A DNA stretch of 64,000 bases, taken from NCBI RefSeq assembly GCF_003952485.1, contig NZ_CP034447.1, forward strand, positions 992,001 through 1,056,000. The letters run 5' to 3'. Below, piece by piece: positions 53,696-63,472 of this stretch. The notes beneath the pieces are model-generated. The model was given only the letters and a program-made list of their open reading frames with translations. It was not told the origin of the DNA and did not search any database. Position numbers and translations under genes: made by a program. This DNA comes from Mesorhizobium sp. M1E.F.Ca.ET.045.02.1.1 (lineage in GTDB: Bacteria; Pseudomonadota; Alphaproteobacteria; Rhizobiales; Rhizobiaceae). Each line of letters starts with the position of its first letter. Position 1 is the first letter of the stretch.

Positions 53696-56600
53696 ATGAA
53701 CAGCAAGCGGTCCTATCTCGATACACTCAACGCCGGCAGACAACGCCGGCCACACACCTCGCTGGAGGATCTGAACCGCTCGCTTGAGACGCTGGAGCAG
53801 CGGTTGGAACGGACCCGCACCGACACGCCCGAACGCCCGGATCCGCGGCGGCCGGCCGCCGAGCCACGCTACGCCGCCGCGCAACCTTATGGGCAGTCTC
53901 GCTGGTACGAAGACCCCTACTCAACGCAGAGCGAAAAAAATCGGGGACCGCAAAACCAGGCACCCTCCGGCCTTGGCCCCAACTATCAGGCCATTGCCCG
54001 CGACATCGACCGGGTGCGCGGGCAGGAGGACGGCGTCGCGATGGTGGGCAAGATCGCCGTCGAATTGCGCGGCCTGCGCGAGGAACTGCGCCATCAGATG
54101 ACCGCCGGCCTGCAGCGCGAATTCGACGCGCTGCGCCAGGATATCGATCGCGCCATGCAGGCGGCGAGTCAGCATGGCGCTCGCGCCGACAAGAGCAGCG
54201 CCGAGCTCGGCCTCGAGTTCGAGCGGCTCTCCGGCGCCATCCACACGCTCGCCGAAAAGAGTGACGACCGCAGCGTCAACCTGTTGCGGCTCGAGCTGGA
54301 GCAGGTCAAGGCGGCGCTCGATACGCTGGCGCGAGAGGAAAGCGTGCGGGCCGTCGACCGCCGCTGGGACGATTTCGACCGCCGCTGGAGCGCCTTCGAG
54401 GATCGCGTCGACGCCGACCAGCGCCAGCGTGCCGAGGGGCCCAACCTTTCGGCACTCACCGACCGGCTGGAGCAGATCAGCAGCGCGGTCAACAACCTGC
54501 CGCAATCGCTGTCGCTCGGCTCGCTGGAGGAAAAGGTGCGCACGCTTGCCGGCGCGGTCGACCGCTTCGCCAGCCAGCAGACCATGCGCGGCGGCGAGAC
54601 GCTCGCCATGATCGACGAGCGGCTGGACGAGATCTCGCGCGCCATCGTCGCCTCGACGGTGGCGGCGCAAGCCAATGCCTTCGATCCCGAAACCTTTGGG
54701 CGGATCGAGAAGCGCATGGCCTCGCTGGCGCAGCAGATCGAGGAAGTCGCGCAGGCGCGGCCCGGCGCCGAGGTCATCGACCGCCTCAATCTTCTGTCCA
54801 GCCGGGTGGACGAGCTCGCCGGCCGCACCAACCTGCCGGAGCAGGCGATGGAGCGTCTCGGCAAGCAGATCGCTTTGATCACCGACAGAATAGACCGGGC
54901 GCCGGTGATGCCCGACGCCGACCATATCTTCCAGGGCCTGGAGCAGCGCTTCGACGCGCTGTCGACGCTGCTGGAGCGCCGCCAGGGCGATGCGATCGAG
55001 CAGGGCAACATGCTGTTCCGCGAACTCGAGCGGCGGCTGGACGAAGTCGCCGACAGGCTCGACCAGCGCATGCAGCAGGATGACAGCACCGGCATCATGG
55101 AGGCGATCGACGCCCGCTTCACCGCGCTTGCCAAGCGCATCGAGACGCGCACGCCAGATCCCGCCAACGATATGGCGATCCGCGGCCTGGAAAGCCGGCT
55201 CGAAGACATTTCCAGCCGGCTGGAATCGTCTGCCGCGCAGGTCGCCGGCATCGATCCGGCGCTGATCCGCAGCCTGGAATCGCAGGTGACCGCCCTTTCG
55301 GCGCATCTTTCCAGGCCAAGCGCGCCGCTGCCCGACTTCGAGGACATCAGCCCGCGCCTCAACGAGATCGAGAAGTCGCTGGCCGGCACGCGCGATTCCA
55401 TCCTCAGCGTCGCGCGCGAGGCGGCGGAGAACGCCGTCAGGTCGCTGGCCGAATCGAGCTCCAGCACGGCCGCTTCCAATGCGGTCGCCGTGGGCGGGCT
55501 CGCACAGGACCTGAAGACGCTCGAAGCGCTCACCCGCCGTTCGGACGAGCGCAATTCACGGACCTTCGAGGCCATCCACGACACGCTGCTCAAGATCGTC
55601 GACCGGTTAGGCTCGCTGGAGGCCGAAGGTCCCAGCGAAGCGGTCAGCGAACTCGTCGACCCGCAGCCCGTCGGCAAGCGGGCCCGCGCCGGCAAGATCG
55701 CGGTGCAGGACGCACCGTCGATGGATATCGACCAGCCGCTGCCCTTGAGCGGAGACATCGCCGATCTCGACGCGCGCACCGCCTCCATCCTACGCAACGA
55801 GCCTGTTACGCGGGACGAGCCTGTTACGCGCGACGAGCCTGGCCCGCGTACGCCCGCCGAGGCCGCTGCCGCTGCCGCCATGGCCGCGCTTGGGTCGGAC
55901 GCGATCGGCGAGAGGGCCGAGAAAACCGGTCGCAAGAAGTCGATGTTCAGCGGGCTGGCGCGCGCCTTCAAGGGCAAGAAGGACGCGGACACGCCGCCGC
56001 TTGCCGGTTCGGCGCCGGCTGGCGACATTCCGACGGTTGACATCGACGAACCGCTGGATCCCAAAGCGGCCAACCGGCCGCTGGAGCCGGGCTCGGGCGC
56101 GCCGGACCTCAATGCCATCATGAAACGTGTGCGCGACGAGCGCGGCAACCAGCCGGCCAGGCGCAGCGAGACCGACGCCGCCAAATCCGATTTTATTGCG
56201 GCCGCCCGCCGCGCGGCGCAGGCCGCCGCCGCGGAAGCCGACGCGCTGAAGCGGCAGTCGACGATGACCGGTCCGGTGAAGGCGCTGAGGATCGGCGATC
56301 TGCTCAAGGCGCGACGCAAGCCGATCCTGATGGCTGCGGCCGCGATCATGATGGCGCTGGCCGGCCTGCAGCTCGGCAAAGCCTTCTTCTCCGACCCGGC
56401 GCCGGTCGCCAGCAACGACGTCGCGCCGGTCGTCTCCACACAGTCGGTCGAAACCGCTTCGCTCAATGCCGCTGGCGCGCCGAAGACCGAGACGGACGCC
56501 GCGAAGCCCGAGAGCGCACCGGCCCGCGCCGTCAGGCAGGCCGAGCCCTTGAAGGACGATCCGGCGCCGCAGGCCGCCGCTCAGCCGTCCGGTCCCGAGA

Positions 56601-57751
56601 TGCCTGCCGCCGCGGCGCTAGGCGAGCCGGCGCCTGCCCCGATGGCGCTTGCCGCGCCCGCCCAGCCTGTGCCAGCGCCGATGGCTTCGACCATGCCGTC
56701 CGAGCCGGTCGCCCCGGCCGCGAACGCGCCGGCCATGGACACGGATACGGATGCGCAGCCCACGACCAGCGCACCGGCTGCGGCGAGCGCTCCGGCAACC
56801 GGCACGCCTTCGGCCAGCACGCCGGCAACCACGTCCGCCGACACCACGGGCACCGTCCCGCCGGCCACCAGCCAGACCGCAATTTCGGCCGCCAAGATCG
56901 ACATCCCGGCCGACATCGGCCCGGTGGCGCTGCACGACGCAGCCGCGGGCGGCGACGCCAAGGCGCTGTTCGAGATCGGCTCGCGCTATGCGGAATCGCG
57001 CGGTGTGAAGGAAGACATGGCGGCGGCCGCCAAATGGTACGAGAAGTCGGCCGAACTGGGCTTCGCGCCGGCCGAATACCGCATCGGCAATTTCTATGAG
57101 AAGGGCATCGGCGTCGCGCGCGACGTCAAGAAGGCCAAGACCTACTACCAGCTTGCCGCCGAGCAGGGCAACGCCAGCGCCATGCACAATCTGGCGGTGC
57201 TGTTCGCCATGGCCGCAGACGGCGTGACCGACAATGAATCGGCGGCGCACTGGTTCCAGGAGGCGGCGGACCTCGGCGTCAAGGACAGCCAGTTCAATCT
57301 CGGCATCCTTTCGGCCAAGGGCGTCGGCATGAAGCAGAACCTGGAGGAGTCCTACAAGTGGTTCGCGCTCGTCGCCAAGACCGGCGACAAGGACGCCGCC
57401 GCCAAGCGTGACGAGATCGCCAATGCGCTCAGACCCGAGCAGCTCGAGCGGGCCCGCGCCGCCACGGAACTGTGGAAGGCAAAGCCGCTCAACGCGGCCG
57501 CCAACTCGGCCGATGTTCCGGAATCGTGGCAGGACAACACGCCGCAGACGACCGCCGGCATCGACATGACGAAGGCGGTGAAGAACATCCAGCTGATCCT
57601 CAACAAGAACGGCTATGAGGCCGGCGGCGCCGATGGCGTGATGGGCGGCAAGACCAAGAGCGCCATCATGGCCTTCCAGACCGACAACAAGATGAAGCCG
57701 ACCGGGGAAATCGACGCACCGCTCGTCAAGGCGCTGCTGGCGCACAAATAA
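53696..57751 (+). CDS. podJ: PodJ-like polar organising protein with Sel1 repeats and peptidoglycan-binding domain
   Basis: 1351 residues from the ATG at 53696 (MNSKRSYLDTLNAGRQRRP). Residues about 20-640 are long coiled coils with repeated patterns such as RLDEISRAI and RLEDISSRLE. A basic/acidic linker carries an 18-bp tandem duplication (EPVTRD twice, 55799-55834). One membrane segment lies near 875-895 (PILMAAAAIMMALAGLQLG). The periplasmic part is Pro/Ala-rich, then Sel1-type repeats at about 1080-1245 and a peptidoglycan-binding domain at the end (NIQLILNKNGYEAGGADGVMGGKTKSAIMAFQ). This is the PodJ plan: cytoplasmic scaffold, single TM, periplasmic Sel1 and wall-binding domain, which marks the old or growing pole and recruits division proteins. 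Confidence 0.88.
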   Translation: MNSKRSYLDTLNAGRQRRPHTSLEDLNRSLETLEQRLERTRTDTPERPDPRRPAAEPRYAAAQPYGQSRWYEDPYSTQSEKNRGPQNQAPSGLGPNYQAIARDIDRVRGQEDGVAMVGKIAVELRGLREELRHQMTAGLQREFDALRQDIDRAMQAASQHGARADKSSAELGLEFERLSGAIHTLAEKSDDRSVNLLRLELEQVKAALDTLAREESVRAVDRRWDDFDRRWSAFEDRVDADQRQRAEGPNLSALTDRLEQISSAVNNLPQSLSLGSLEEKVRTLAGAVDRFASQQTMRGGETLAMIDERLDEISRAIVASTVAAQANAFDPETFGRIEKRMASLAQQIEEVAQARPGAEVIDRLNLLSSRVDELAGRTNLPEQAMERLGKQIALITDRIDRAPVMPDADHIFQGLEQRFDALSTLLERRQGDAIEQGNMLFRELERRLDEVADRLDQRMQQDDSTGIMEAIDARFTALAKRIETRTPDPANDMAIRGLESRLEDISSRLESSAAQVAGIDPALIRSLESQVTALSAHLSRPSAPLPDFEDISPRLNEIEKSLAGTRDSILSVAREAAENAVRSLAESSSSTAASNAVAVGGLAQDLKTLEALTRRSDERNSRTFEAIHDTLLKIVDRLGSLEAEGPSEAVSELVDPQPVGKRARAGKIAVQDAPSMDIDQPLPLSGDIADLDARTASILRNEPVTRDEPVTRDEPGPRTPAEAAAAAAMAALGSDAIGERAEKTGRKKSMFSGLARAFKGKKDADTPPLAGSAPAGDIPTVDIDEPLDPKAANRPLEPGSGAPDLNAIMKRVRDERGNQPARRSETDAAKSDFIAAARRAAQAAAAEADALKRQSTMTGPVKALRIGDLLKARRKPILMAAAAIMMALAGLQLGKAFFSDPAPVASNDVAPVVSTQSVETASLNAAGAPKTETDAAKPESAPARAVRQAEPLKDDPAPQAAAQPSGPEMPAAAALGEPAPAPMALAAPAQPVPAPMASTMPSEPVAPAANAPAMDTDTDAQPTTSAPAAASAPATGTPSASTPATTSADTTGTVPPATSQTAISAAKIDIPADIGPVALHDAAAGGDAKALFEIGSRYAESRGVKEDMAAAAKWYEKSAELGFAPAEYRIGNFYEKGIGVARDVKKAKTYYQLAAEQGNASAMHNLAVLFAMAADGVTDNESAAHWFQEAADLGVKDSQFNLGILSAKGVGMKQNLEESYKWFALVAKTGDKDAAAKRDEIANALRPEQLERARAATELWKAKPLNAAANSADVPESWQDNTPQTTAGIDMTKAVKNIQLILNKNGYEAGGADGVMGGKTKSAIMAFQTDNKMKPTGEIDAPLVKALLAHK

Positions 57752-57942
57752 CGGCAGATGCGTCGCATACACGACGCCTTGCCACAGATTTGCCTGTTAA
57801 CTGATTGAGATGGTTTTTGTTTCGACGCGGCGGCGGGGTTTGACTCCGCCGCCGCGCCGGCGCAAGAAAAAATTGGCTTTTCGGTGCGAAACTGCTGGGG
57901 ACGGCGGCATTCGCCGACAGGCAAACTGATCGAGACAGACGG

Positions 57943-58866
57943 GTGGGCATCTATCTCCCGATCGCGGAAATTTCCGTCAACGTCTTCGTGCTGCTGGCGA
58001 TGGGCGCGGCGGTGGGTTTCCTGTCGGGCATGTTCGGGGTGGGCGGCGGCTTCCTCATCACGCCGCTCTTGATCTTCTACAACATCCCGCCGGCGATCGC
58101 GGTGGCCACCGGCGCCAACCAGGTCATCGCCTCCTCCTTCTCCGGCGCGCTGTCGCACTTCAAACGCGGCACGCTCGACTTCAAGCTCGGCGGCGTGCTG
58201 CTGGCCGGCGGCATCGTCGGCTCGACCGCCGGCATCTACGTCTTTGCGCTGCTGCGCCGGCTCGGCCAGTTGGACCTGTTCATCTCGCTGCTCTATGTCG
58301 CGCTGCTTGGCACCGTCGGCGGACTGATGCTGGTCGAGAGTGTCAACGCGCTGCGCGCCGCGCGCAGTGGTGCAGCGCCCGTGATGAAGAAATCCGGCCA
58401 GCACAACTGGATCCACCGGCTGCCGTTCAAGATGCGCTTCCGCGCCTCGAAGCTGTTCGTCAGCGTCATCCCCGTGCTTGGGCTCGGCGCGGCGATCGGC
58501 TTCCTGTCCTCGATCATGGGCGTCGGCGGTGGCTTCATCATGGTGCCGGCGCTGATCTACCTGCTCAAGGTGCCGACCAACGTCGTTATCGGCACCTCGC
58601 TGTTCCAGATCATCTTCACTTCGGCCTACACCACGCTGGTGCATGCCACGACCAACCAGACCGTCGACGTCATCCTCGCCTTCCTGCTGATGGCCGGCGG
58701 CGTTGCCGGCGCGCAATACGGCGCCAAGGCCGGCCAGAGGCTGCGCGGCGAGCAGCTGCGGGCGCTTTTGGCGCTGCTGGTGCTGGCCGTCGCCATCCGC
58801 CTTGCCATCGACCTCTTCGCGACCCCGCCCAATCCCTACTCGCTCTCCGCCGCGGGCCTGAGCTGA
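57943..58866 (+). CDS. TSUP family permease (TauE/SafE-like)
   Basis: 307 residues starting at a GTG. About eight membrane segments; the two copies of the family motif are VGFLSGMFGVGGGFLITPLLIFYNIPPAIAVATGANQ and IGFLSSIMGVGGGFIMVPALIYLLKVPTNVVIGTSLFQ. TSUP proteins move sulfite, sulfoacetate, taurine-derived or other organosulfur anions across the inner membrane. The next gene encodes its common partner TIGR02186, and the stop and start overlap (TGATG), so they are translated together. Substrate unknown. Confidence 0.92.
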   Translation: MGIYLPIAEISVNVFVLLAMGAAVGFLSGMFGVGGGFLITPLLIFYNIPPAIAVATGANQVIASSFSGALSHFKRGTLDFKLGGVLLAGGIVGSTAGIYVFALLRRLGQLDLFISLLYVALLGTVGGLMLVESVNALRAARSGAAPVMKKSGQHNWIHRLPFKMRFRASKLFVSVIPVLGLGAAIGFLSSIMGVGGGFIMVPALIYLLKVPTNVVIGTSLFQIIFTSAYTTLVHATTNQTVDVILAFLLMAGGVAGAQYGAKAGQRLRGEQLRALLALLVLAVAIRLAIDLFATPPNPYSLSAAGLS

Positions 58867-59660
58867 TGGCGGGGTTGAGGGCGTTCGCAGCAACAATTTC
58901 GCTTTCGCTGTTCCTCGCCCTGTCGCCGGCGACGGCACAAACGCCGCCGCCCGCCGAAGGCATCCAGATCGGCCTGTCTACCGACGCCATATCGATCACC
59001 GCCGGCTTCTCGGGCGCCGACCTCACCATCTTCGGATCGCTCGAAAATCCCGACCCGCTGGTTTCGCGGCAGGGGCGTTACGACGTCGTCGTCGTGCTCG
59101 AGGGGCCGCCACGGCCGGTCGTGGTCCGCCGCAAGGACAGAGTGCTCGGCGTCTGGATCAACCTGGAATCGGAGACCTTCGAGAATGTGCCGGTGTCCTA
59201 TTCGGTCGCCACGACGCGGCCCTTGCAGGACATTGCCGATCCGACCAAGTACAAGCAGCTCTCGTTGGGTTCACAGAACCTCTACATGAAGCCTGCCGAC
59301 GAGACCGACAGCCCGGCGACGATCGAGGAATTCACGGCGGCACTGCGCGAGCGCAAGACGGCAGCCGGCCTCTACAGCGAGAATGTCGGCGGCGTGCAGT
59401 TCCTGTCGCAGAGCCTGTTCCGCGCCACCGTGCGGCTCGCGCCCAACATTCCGGTCGGCACGCACAAGGCGCGCGCCTTCCTGTTCAAGAGCGGCATGTT
59501 CGTGAAGGAAAGCTCCGCCCAGCTCGAAATCCGCAAGTCCGGTTTCGAACAGTCGATCTTCCGCGTCGCGCACGACTATTCCTTCCTCTACGGCGTGTTC
59601 GCGGTGTCGCTCGCCATGCTCACCGGCTGGCTCGGTCGGCTCGTCTTCCGCAAGGATTGA
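58866..59660 (+). CDS. TIGR02186 family membrane-anchored protein
   Basis: 264 residues. An N-terminal signal sequence (FAATISLSLFLALSPATA), a beta-rich periplasmic domain (ISITAGFSGADLTIFGSLEN, YDVVVVLEGPPRPVVVRRKDRVLGVWIN) and one C-terminal membrane helix (FLYGVFAVSLAMLTGWLGRLV). This is the protein family TIGR02186, almost always encoded next to a TauE/SafE-type permease in alphaproteobacteria. Role unknown; probably an accessory subunit of the permease. It is coupled to the permease gene by overlap. Confidence 0.9.
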   Translation: MAGLRAFAATISLSLFLALSPATAQTPPPAEGIQIGLSTDAISITAGFSGADLTIFGSLENPDPLVSRQGRYDVVVVLEGPPRPVVVRRKDRVLGVWINLESETFENVPVSYSVATTRPLQDIADPTKYKQLSLGSQNLYMKPADETDSPATIEEFTAALRERKTAAGLYSENVGGVQFLSQSLFRATVRLAPNIPVGTHKARAFLFKSGMFVKESSAQLEIRKSGFEQSIFRVAHDYSFLYGVFAVSLAMLTGWLGRLVFRKD

Positions 59661-59862
59661 TGCTCCCAGGGAAAATGGGAAGACCATTTTTCCCGTGAAA
59701 AGAGGGGTTCCCCTTTTCCCGGTTTTGCGATAAATCGCCGCCTCCCAAGTCAGGGGCAAGCACACACATTCATTTTTCGGCAGAGCGGTCCGGCCATCCG
59801 GATGACGGCGCATTTTCCGACGCCGGCGATCCGCTGCCGCGAAGCAATGACAGGAGGCTGCG

Positions 59863-61119
59863 ATGCAATCGGCATTCGGCGGCATCGATTTCGGCACGTC
59901 CAATTCCACGGTGGGCGTGATCCGCGACGGCCGGGCGCGACTGGTGGCGCTGGAAGGCGAGCAGCCCACTCTGCCAAGCGCCGTCTTCTTCAACTTCGAG
60001 GACGGCCACACCTATTTCGGCCGCCGCGCGATCGCCGACTACACCGACAGCGTCGAAGGCCGGTTGATGCGTTCGCTGAAAAGCGTTCTCGGCAGTTCGC
60101 TGGCCAACGACAAGACGCGCATCAAGGCGCGCCTGATCGGTTTCACCGACATCATCGGATTCTTCATCAGCCATTTGAAGAAGCGGCTGGAAGAGGATGC
60201 CGGCGGCCCGGTCGAGCGGGTCGTGCTCGGCCGCCCGGTGCAGTTCGTCGACGACGATGCCGAGGCGGATGCGAAAGCTGAGGGCGAACTCGAAAAGGCG
60301 GCGCGCGCGCAAGGCTTCAAGCACATCGCCTTCCAGTTCGAGCCGATCGCGGCGGCGCTCGACTATGAACAGAACGTCGCGCGGGAAGAGCTGGCGCTGA
60401 TCGTCGACATGGGCGGCGGCACCTCCGACTTCTCCGTCGTTCGCGTCTCGCCGGAGCGCGCCCGCTCGGACGACCGCAAGGGCGACATCCTCGCCAATCG
60501 CGGCATCCATATCGGCGGCACCGACTTCGACCGGCTGCTCAGCATCGCCAACGTCATGCCCGAGCTCGGCTATCTGACCCGGACCAAGGACCACAAACGC
60601 AATCTGCCGGCGAGCTATTTCATCGACCTCGCGACCTGGCAGCGCATCAACCTGGTCTACACCGCCAAGGCAATGTCGGATCTAAGGCAGATCCGCTTCG
60701 AGGCCGAGCGGGCCGACCTTGTCGACCGCTTCATCCATATTGTCGCGCATCGTTACGGGCATGCGATGGCCGGCCTGGTCGAACGGGCCAAGATCGCGCT
60801 CACCGACCAATCTTCGGCCGAAGTGAAGGTGTCGCTGCCCGGCGCGCGCTTCGCGGCCGGGATCACGCGCGCCGGCCTGGAAGAGACGATCGGGGCGGAC
60901 ATCGACCGGGTGACCGCAACGGTCAGGCAGACGATCGCCGACGCCGGCATTTCCGCTTCCGCCATCACCGCCGTGTTCCTCACCGGCGGTTCGACCGCAA
61001 TCCCATTGGCAAAGCGGCGGATCCTTTCGCTGGTGCCGCAGGCCTCGGTCATCGAAGGCGACATGTTCGGCTCGGTCGGGCTTGGTCTTGCGCTGGATGC
61101 GCAACGGAAGTTCGCCTGA
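59863..61119 (+). CDS. Hsp70-family protein, YegD-like
   Basis: 418 residues, consisting almost only of the actin-like ATPase domain. Phosphate 1 motif GGIDFGTSNSTVGVI, phosphate 2 LALIVDMGGGTSDFSVVRV, adenosine motif AVFLTGGSTAIPLAKRRILSLVP. The substrate-binding domain and the EEVD tail of DnaK are missing. YegD-type proteins are chaperone relatives with no established client. A 180-base insertion-like part (SPERARSDDRKGDILANRGIHIGGTDFDRLLSI) is typical of this group. It stands alone, after 202 bases with several short GGGAAAA-type palindromes. Confidence 0.92.
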   Translation: MQSAFGGIDFGTSNSTVGVIRDGRARLVALEGEQPTLPSAVFFNFEDGHTYFGRRAIADYTDSVEGRLMRSLKSVLGSSLANDKTRIKARLIGFTDIIGFFISHLKKRLEEDAGGPVERVVLGRPVQFVDDDAEADAKAEGELEKAARAQGFKHIAFQFEPIAAALDYEQNVAREELALIVDMGGGTSDFSVVRVSPERARSDDRKGDILANRGIHIGGTDFDRLLSIANVMPELGYLTRTKDHKRNLPASYFIDLATWQRINLVYTAKAMSDLRQIRFEAERADLVDRFIHIVAHRYGHAMAGLVERAKIALTDQSSAEVKVSLPGARFAAGITRAGLEETIGADIDRVTATVRQTIADAGISASAITAVFLTGGSTAIPLAKRRILSLVPQASVIEGDMFGSVGLGLALDAQRKFA

Positions 61120-61333
61120 GGTTTCTTTTCTGGTGAAAGCCCGACGCTTGGTACCCGACAAAGACTGCCGTTTTGGGTGGTGAGCGGCCCCTCGGATGGG
61201 TGCGCCCGAATTGGCACGGACATTAGGGCGGAACCAAGTATAATGATCTGCCTAAGCTCGCAGGCAATCACCTGTGTTCTCGACGTTCAATTTGGCTGCA
61301 GAGCCGATGAGCCTCAATGTCGGGAGGACGAAA

Positions 61334-62266
61334 ATGCGCCAGATCAAGTCCCTGATCCTACTGTCAATTCTTTCGCTAACGCCAGGATTGAGCATCGCGG
61401 CGGAAGAATTTCCCGCCGATACGCTTGTGATCCAGGCGGAAATCCAGAGAGGCGGCGATTTTATTGGGTTCGGGTTCAATTCCCTTTGGATGATGAGCGG
61501 CAGCCTCCTTGAGCGCGTCAACGCTGCGGACAACAGCGTCATCGATATCGACGTCAACGGCCGCGGTGGATCTCAAGCCCCCGGAATCGGCGAAGGTGCT
61601 GTCTGGGTGCCCGCGACGAGCAAGAAGATGATCCTCAAAGTCGACCCGATCGCCAATAAGCTGGTCCAGGAAATACCCGCCCAGATACTCAGCAACGAGG
61701 GGAGCATCGGCGTCGGCGAAGGCGGGGTTTGGGTCGTCACAGGGAAGGGCATCGGCAACACGACGCTGACTCGATTCAATTCCCGCAGTGGCGCTGTCGA
61801 TGCGAATATTCATTTGCCGGCATTGAGCGCCGGCGTCGTCGTTGACTTTGGTTCCGTGTGGGTGACCGGTTTCGGCAACAGCGAGCTGTACAGGATCGAT
61901 CCAAAAACCAACACGGTGATCTCGACCATCAAGCTTCACTCGTCGCCGCGCTTCATCGCTTCGGGCGAAGGCTCGATCTGGGTCCTCAATCAAGGCGATG
62001 GCTCGGTTCAGCGAATCGATGGAAAGACCGGCGAGCTGCTGGCGACGATTCAAACAGGCCTATCGGGCAGTGGCGGCGATATCGTTTGCGGCGGCGGCTA
62101 TGTGTGGGTCTCGACGCCGGGAACGCCGGTCGCCCAGATCGATCCCAAAGCCAACACACTTGTCCGCAAGTTCAAAGGTAACTCGTTCGGCGACGCTATT
62201 CGTTACGGTGCCGGTTCGCTCTGGGTATCGGGATCGACCATCCACCGCATAGAGCCCCCAAAATAG
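61334..62266 (+). CDS. Secreted beta-propeller protein (YncE/SMP-30 repeat type)
   Basis: 310 residues from the ATG at 61334, with GGGAGGACG upstream. A signal peptide (IKSLILLSILSLTPGLSIAA) is followed by six or seven blades; repeats such as GEGAVWV, GEGGVWVVTG, DFGSVWVTGFG, GEGSIWVLNQGDGS and GGGYVWVSTPG occur at roughly 40-residue spacing, each ending in DPKTNTVI-like turns. These are NHL/YncE-like propellers that bind ligands in the periplasm. The gene is less GC-rich than its neighbours, which may indicate acquisition. Function not recognised. Confidence 0.8.
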   Translation: MRQIKSLILLSILSLTPGLSIAAEEFPADTLVIQAEIQRGGDFIGFGFNSLWMMSGSLLERVNAADNSVIDIDVNGRGGSQAPGIGEGAVWVPATSKKMILKVDPIANKLVQEIPAQILSNEGSIGVGEGGVWVVTGKGIGNTTLTRFNSRSGAVDANIHLPALSAGVVVDFGSVWVTGFGNSELYRIDPKTNTVISTIKLHSSPRFIASGEGSIWVLNQGDGSVQRIDGKTGELLATIQTGLSGSGGDIVCGGGYVWVSTPGTPVAQIDPKANTLVRKFKGNSFGDAIRYGAGSLWVSGSTIHRIEPPK

Positions 62267-62281
62267 AGAGCGCGTCCACCA

Positions 62282-63190
62282 CTAGCCCCTGCCCGTTGAC
62301 GACGCATGCGCCTTGCCGGTGAGATACGCCTTCAGCGCCATCTGCGCGAGGCTCGCCTGCCGGTCGCGGTGGGTGATCATGGCGAAATCGCGCTTCGGCA
62401 GATCGACCGGCACGGACCTGAGACTCCCCTCCGCCAGGGAGCGCGCGACGACCAGCTCCGAGATGATGGTGGCGCCGGCGCCGGCCTCCACCGCCTGACG
62501 CACCGCCTCGTTGCTGGGCAGGACCAGGAAGATCTGCAGTTCCGCCGGCGAGACCCCTTCGCCGCGCGCGAAATCCTCCAGCGCCTCGCGCGTGCCCGAA
62601 CCGCCCTCCCTGATGATCCAGCGCAACGCCCTGATGTCGAGGTTTCCAGCCGGCGTCATCGGGATTTCGGGATGCGTGCGCGCCACCACCAGCATCATGC
62701 GATCCTCGTCGACCGTGACACGCCGCAGGATGTCGGACTCGGTGCGCCCTTCGACCAGGCCGAAATCGGCCCGGCCGTCCAGCACATTGGTCTCCACCTG
62801 CCGTGTGTTGCCGATGGTAACGCTGAGGCGCACAGCCGGATAGGCTTCATGGAACGCCGCCAGGCGCAGCGGCAGCCAGTAGCTGGCGATGGTCTGGCTG
62901 GCCGCTATCGACAGGCTGCCGGTAACCGTCTGCGACACGTGCTCCAGGACGTCGCGCGCAGCCGCCGCTCGCTCAAGGACCGCCTTGGCTTCGGGCAGGA
63001 AACGGTGGCCGGTCTGCGCGAGCTCGATGTTGCGCCCGACCCGGTTGAACAGGCGCACGCCATGCTGACTTTCGAGCGCGCGGATGGCCGCCGAGGCCGC
63101 CGACTGCGAGATGCCGAGCAATTCGGCCGCCTTGGTCATGTGGCCGTGCTCGGCGACGGCGACGAAGATGCGCAACTGATCGAGAGTCAT
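62282..63190 (-). CDS. LysR family regulator
   Basis: 302 residues from the ATG at 63190. The helix-turn-helix reads MTLDQLRIFVAVAEHGHMTKAAELLGISQSAASAAIRALES. The C-terminal LysR domain contains LSIAASQTIASYWLPLRLAAFHEAYPAVRLSVTIGNTRQVE and IREGGSGTREALEDFA, a region shared with CysB/CbbR-type regulators. It is divergent from a small gene and a molybdopterin oxidoreductase, so it probably controls them. A direct ligand cannot be named. Confidence 0.9.
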   Translation of the reverse strand: MTLDQLRIFVAVAEHGHMTKAAELLGISQSAASAAIRALESQHGVRLFNRVGRNIELAQTGHRFLPEAKAVLERAAAARDVLEHVSQTVTGSLSIAASQTIASYWLPLRLAAFHEAYPAVRLSVTIGNTRQVETNVLDGRADFGLVEGRTESDILRRVTVDEDRMMLVVARTHPEIPMTPAGNLDIRALRWIIREGGSGTREALEDFARGEGVSPAELQIFLVLPSNEAVRQAVEAGAGATIISELVVARSLAEGSLRSVPVDLPKRDFAMITHRDRQASLAQMALKAYLTGKAHASSTGRG

Positions 63191-63313
63191 GCCCAACTAA
63201 GAAGCAAAATCGATCAGAATTACAAGAGCCGCTTGTTAGACAGATCAATTGCTTTGTTCTAAGTTTTTGCCGGAAGTTGGAAAAATTTGGCATTTCGGCG
63301 GCCAAGGTTGGAA

Positions 63314-63472
63314 ATGATCGGGCGCTTCAAATCCCTTTTCGCGCATTGGAGCCGCCGGCTGAAGCGGCAATTCGCCGGCGACCGCTACCATCCCGAGCTC
63401 CACTACATGCGCGGGCCGGGCCCTAAGACGAAAGCCAGAATGGCGAGCGGCAAGAGCGTTCGCGGATCATGA
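63314..63472 (+). CDS. Small basic protein coupled to a molybdopterin oxidoreductase gene
   Basis: 52 residues from the ATG at 63314 (MIGRFKSLFAHWSRRLKRQFAGDRYH). It is strongly basic, with HYMRGPGPKTKARM near the end and no membrane helix. Its stop overlaps the next start (ATGA at 63469-63472), showing translational coupling. The coupling and clean frame favour a real gene; it may be an assembly or targeting partner of the oxidoreductase. Function unknown. Confidence 0.6.
   Translation: MIGRFKSLFAHWSRRLKRQFAGDRYHPELHYMRGPGPKTKARMASGKSVRGS

Noticed and set aside
54169..56466. 765-codon Ser/Arg-rich frame on the minus strand
   Set aside because: Antisense to the PodJ-like coiled coils; composition reflects the complementary repeats.
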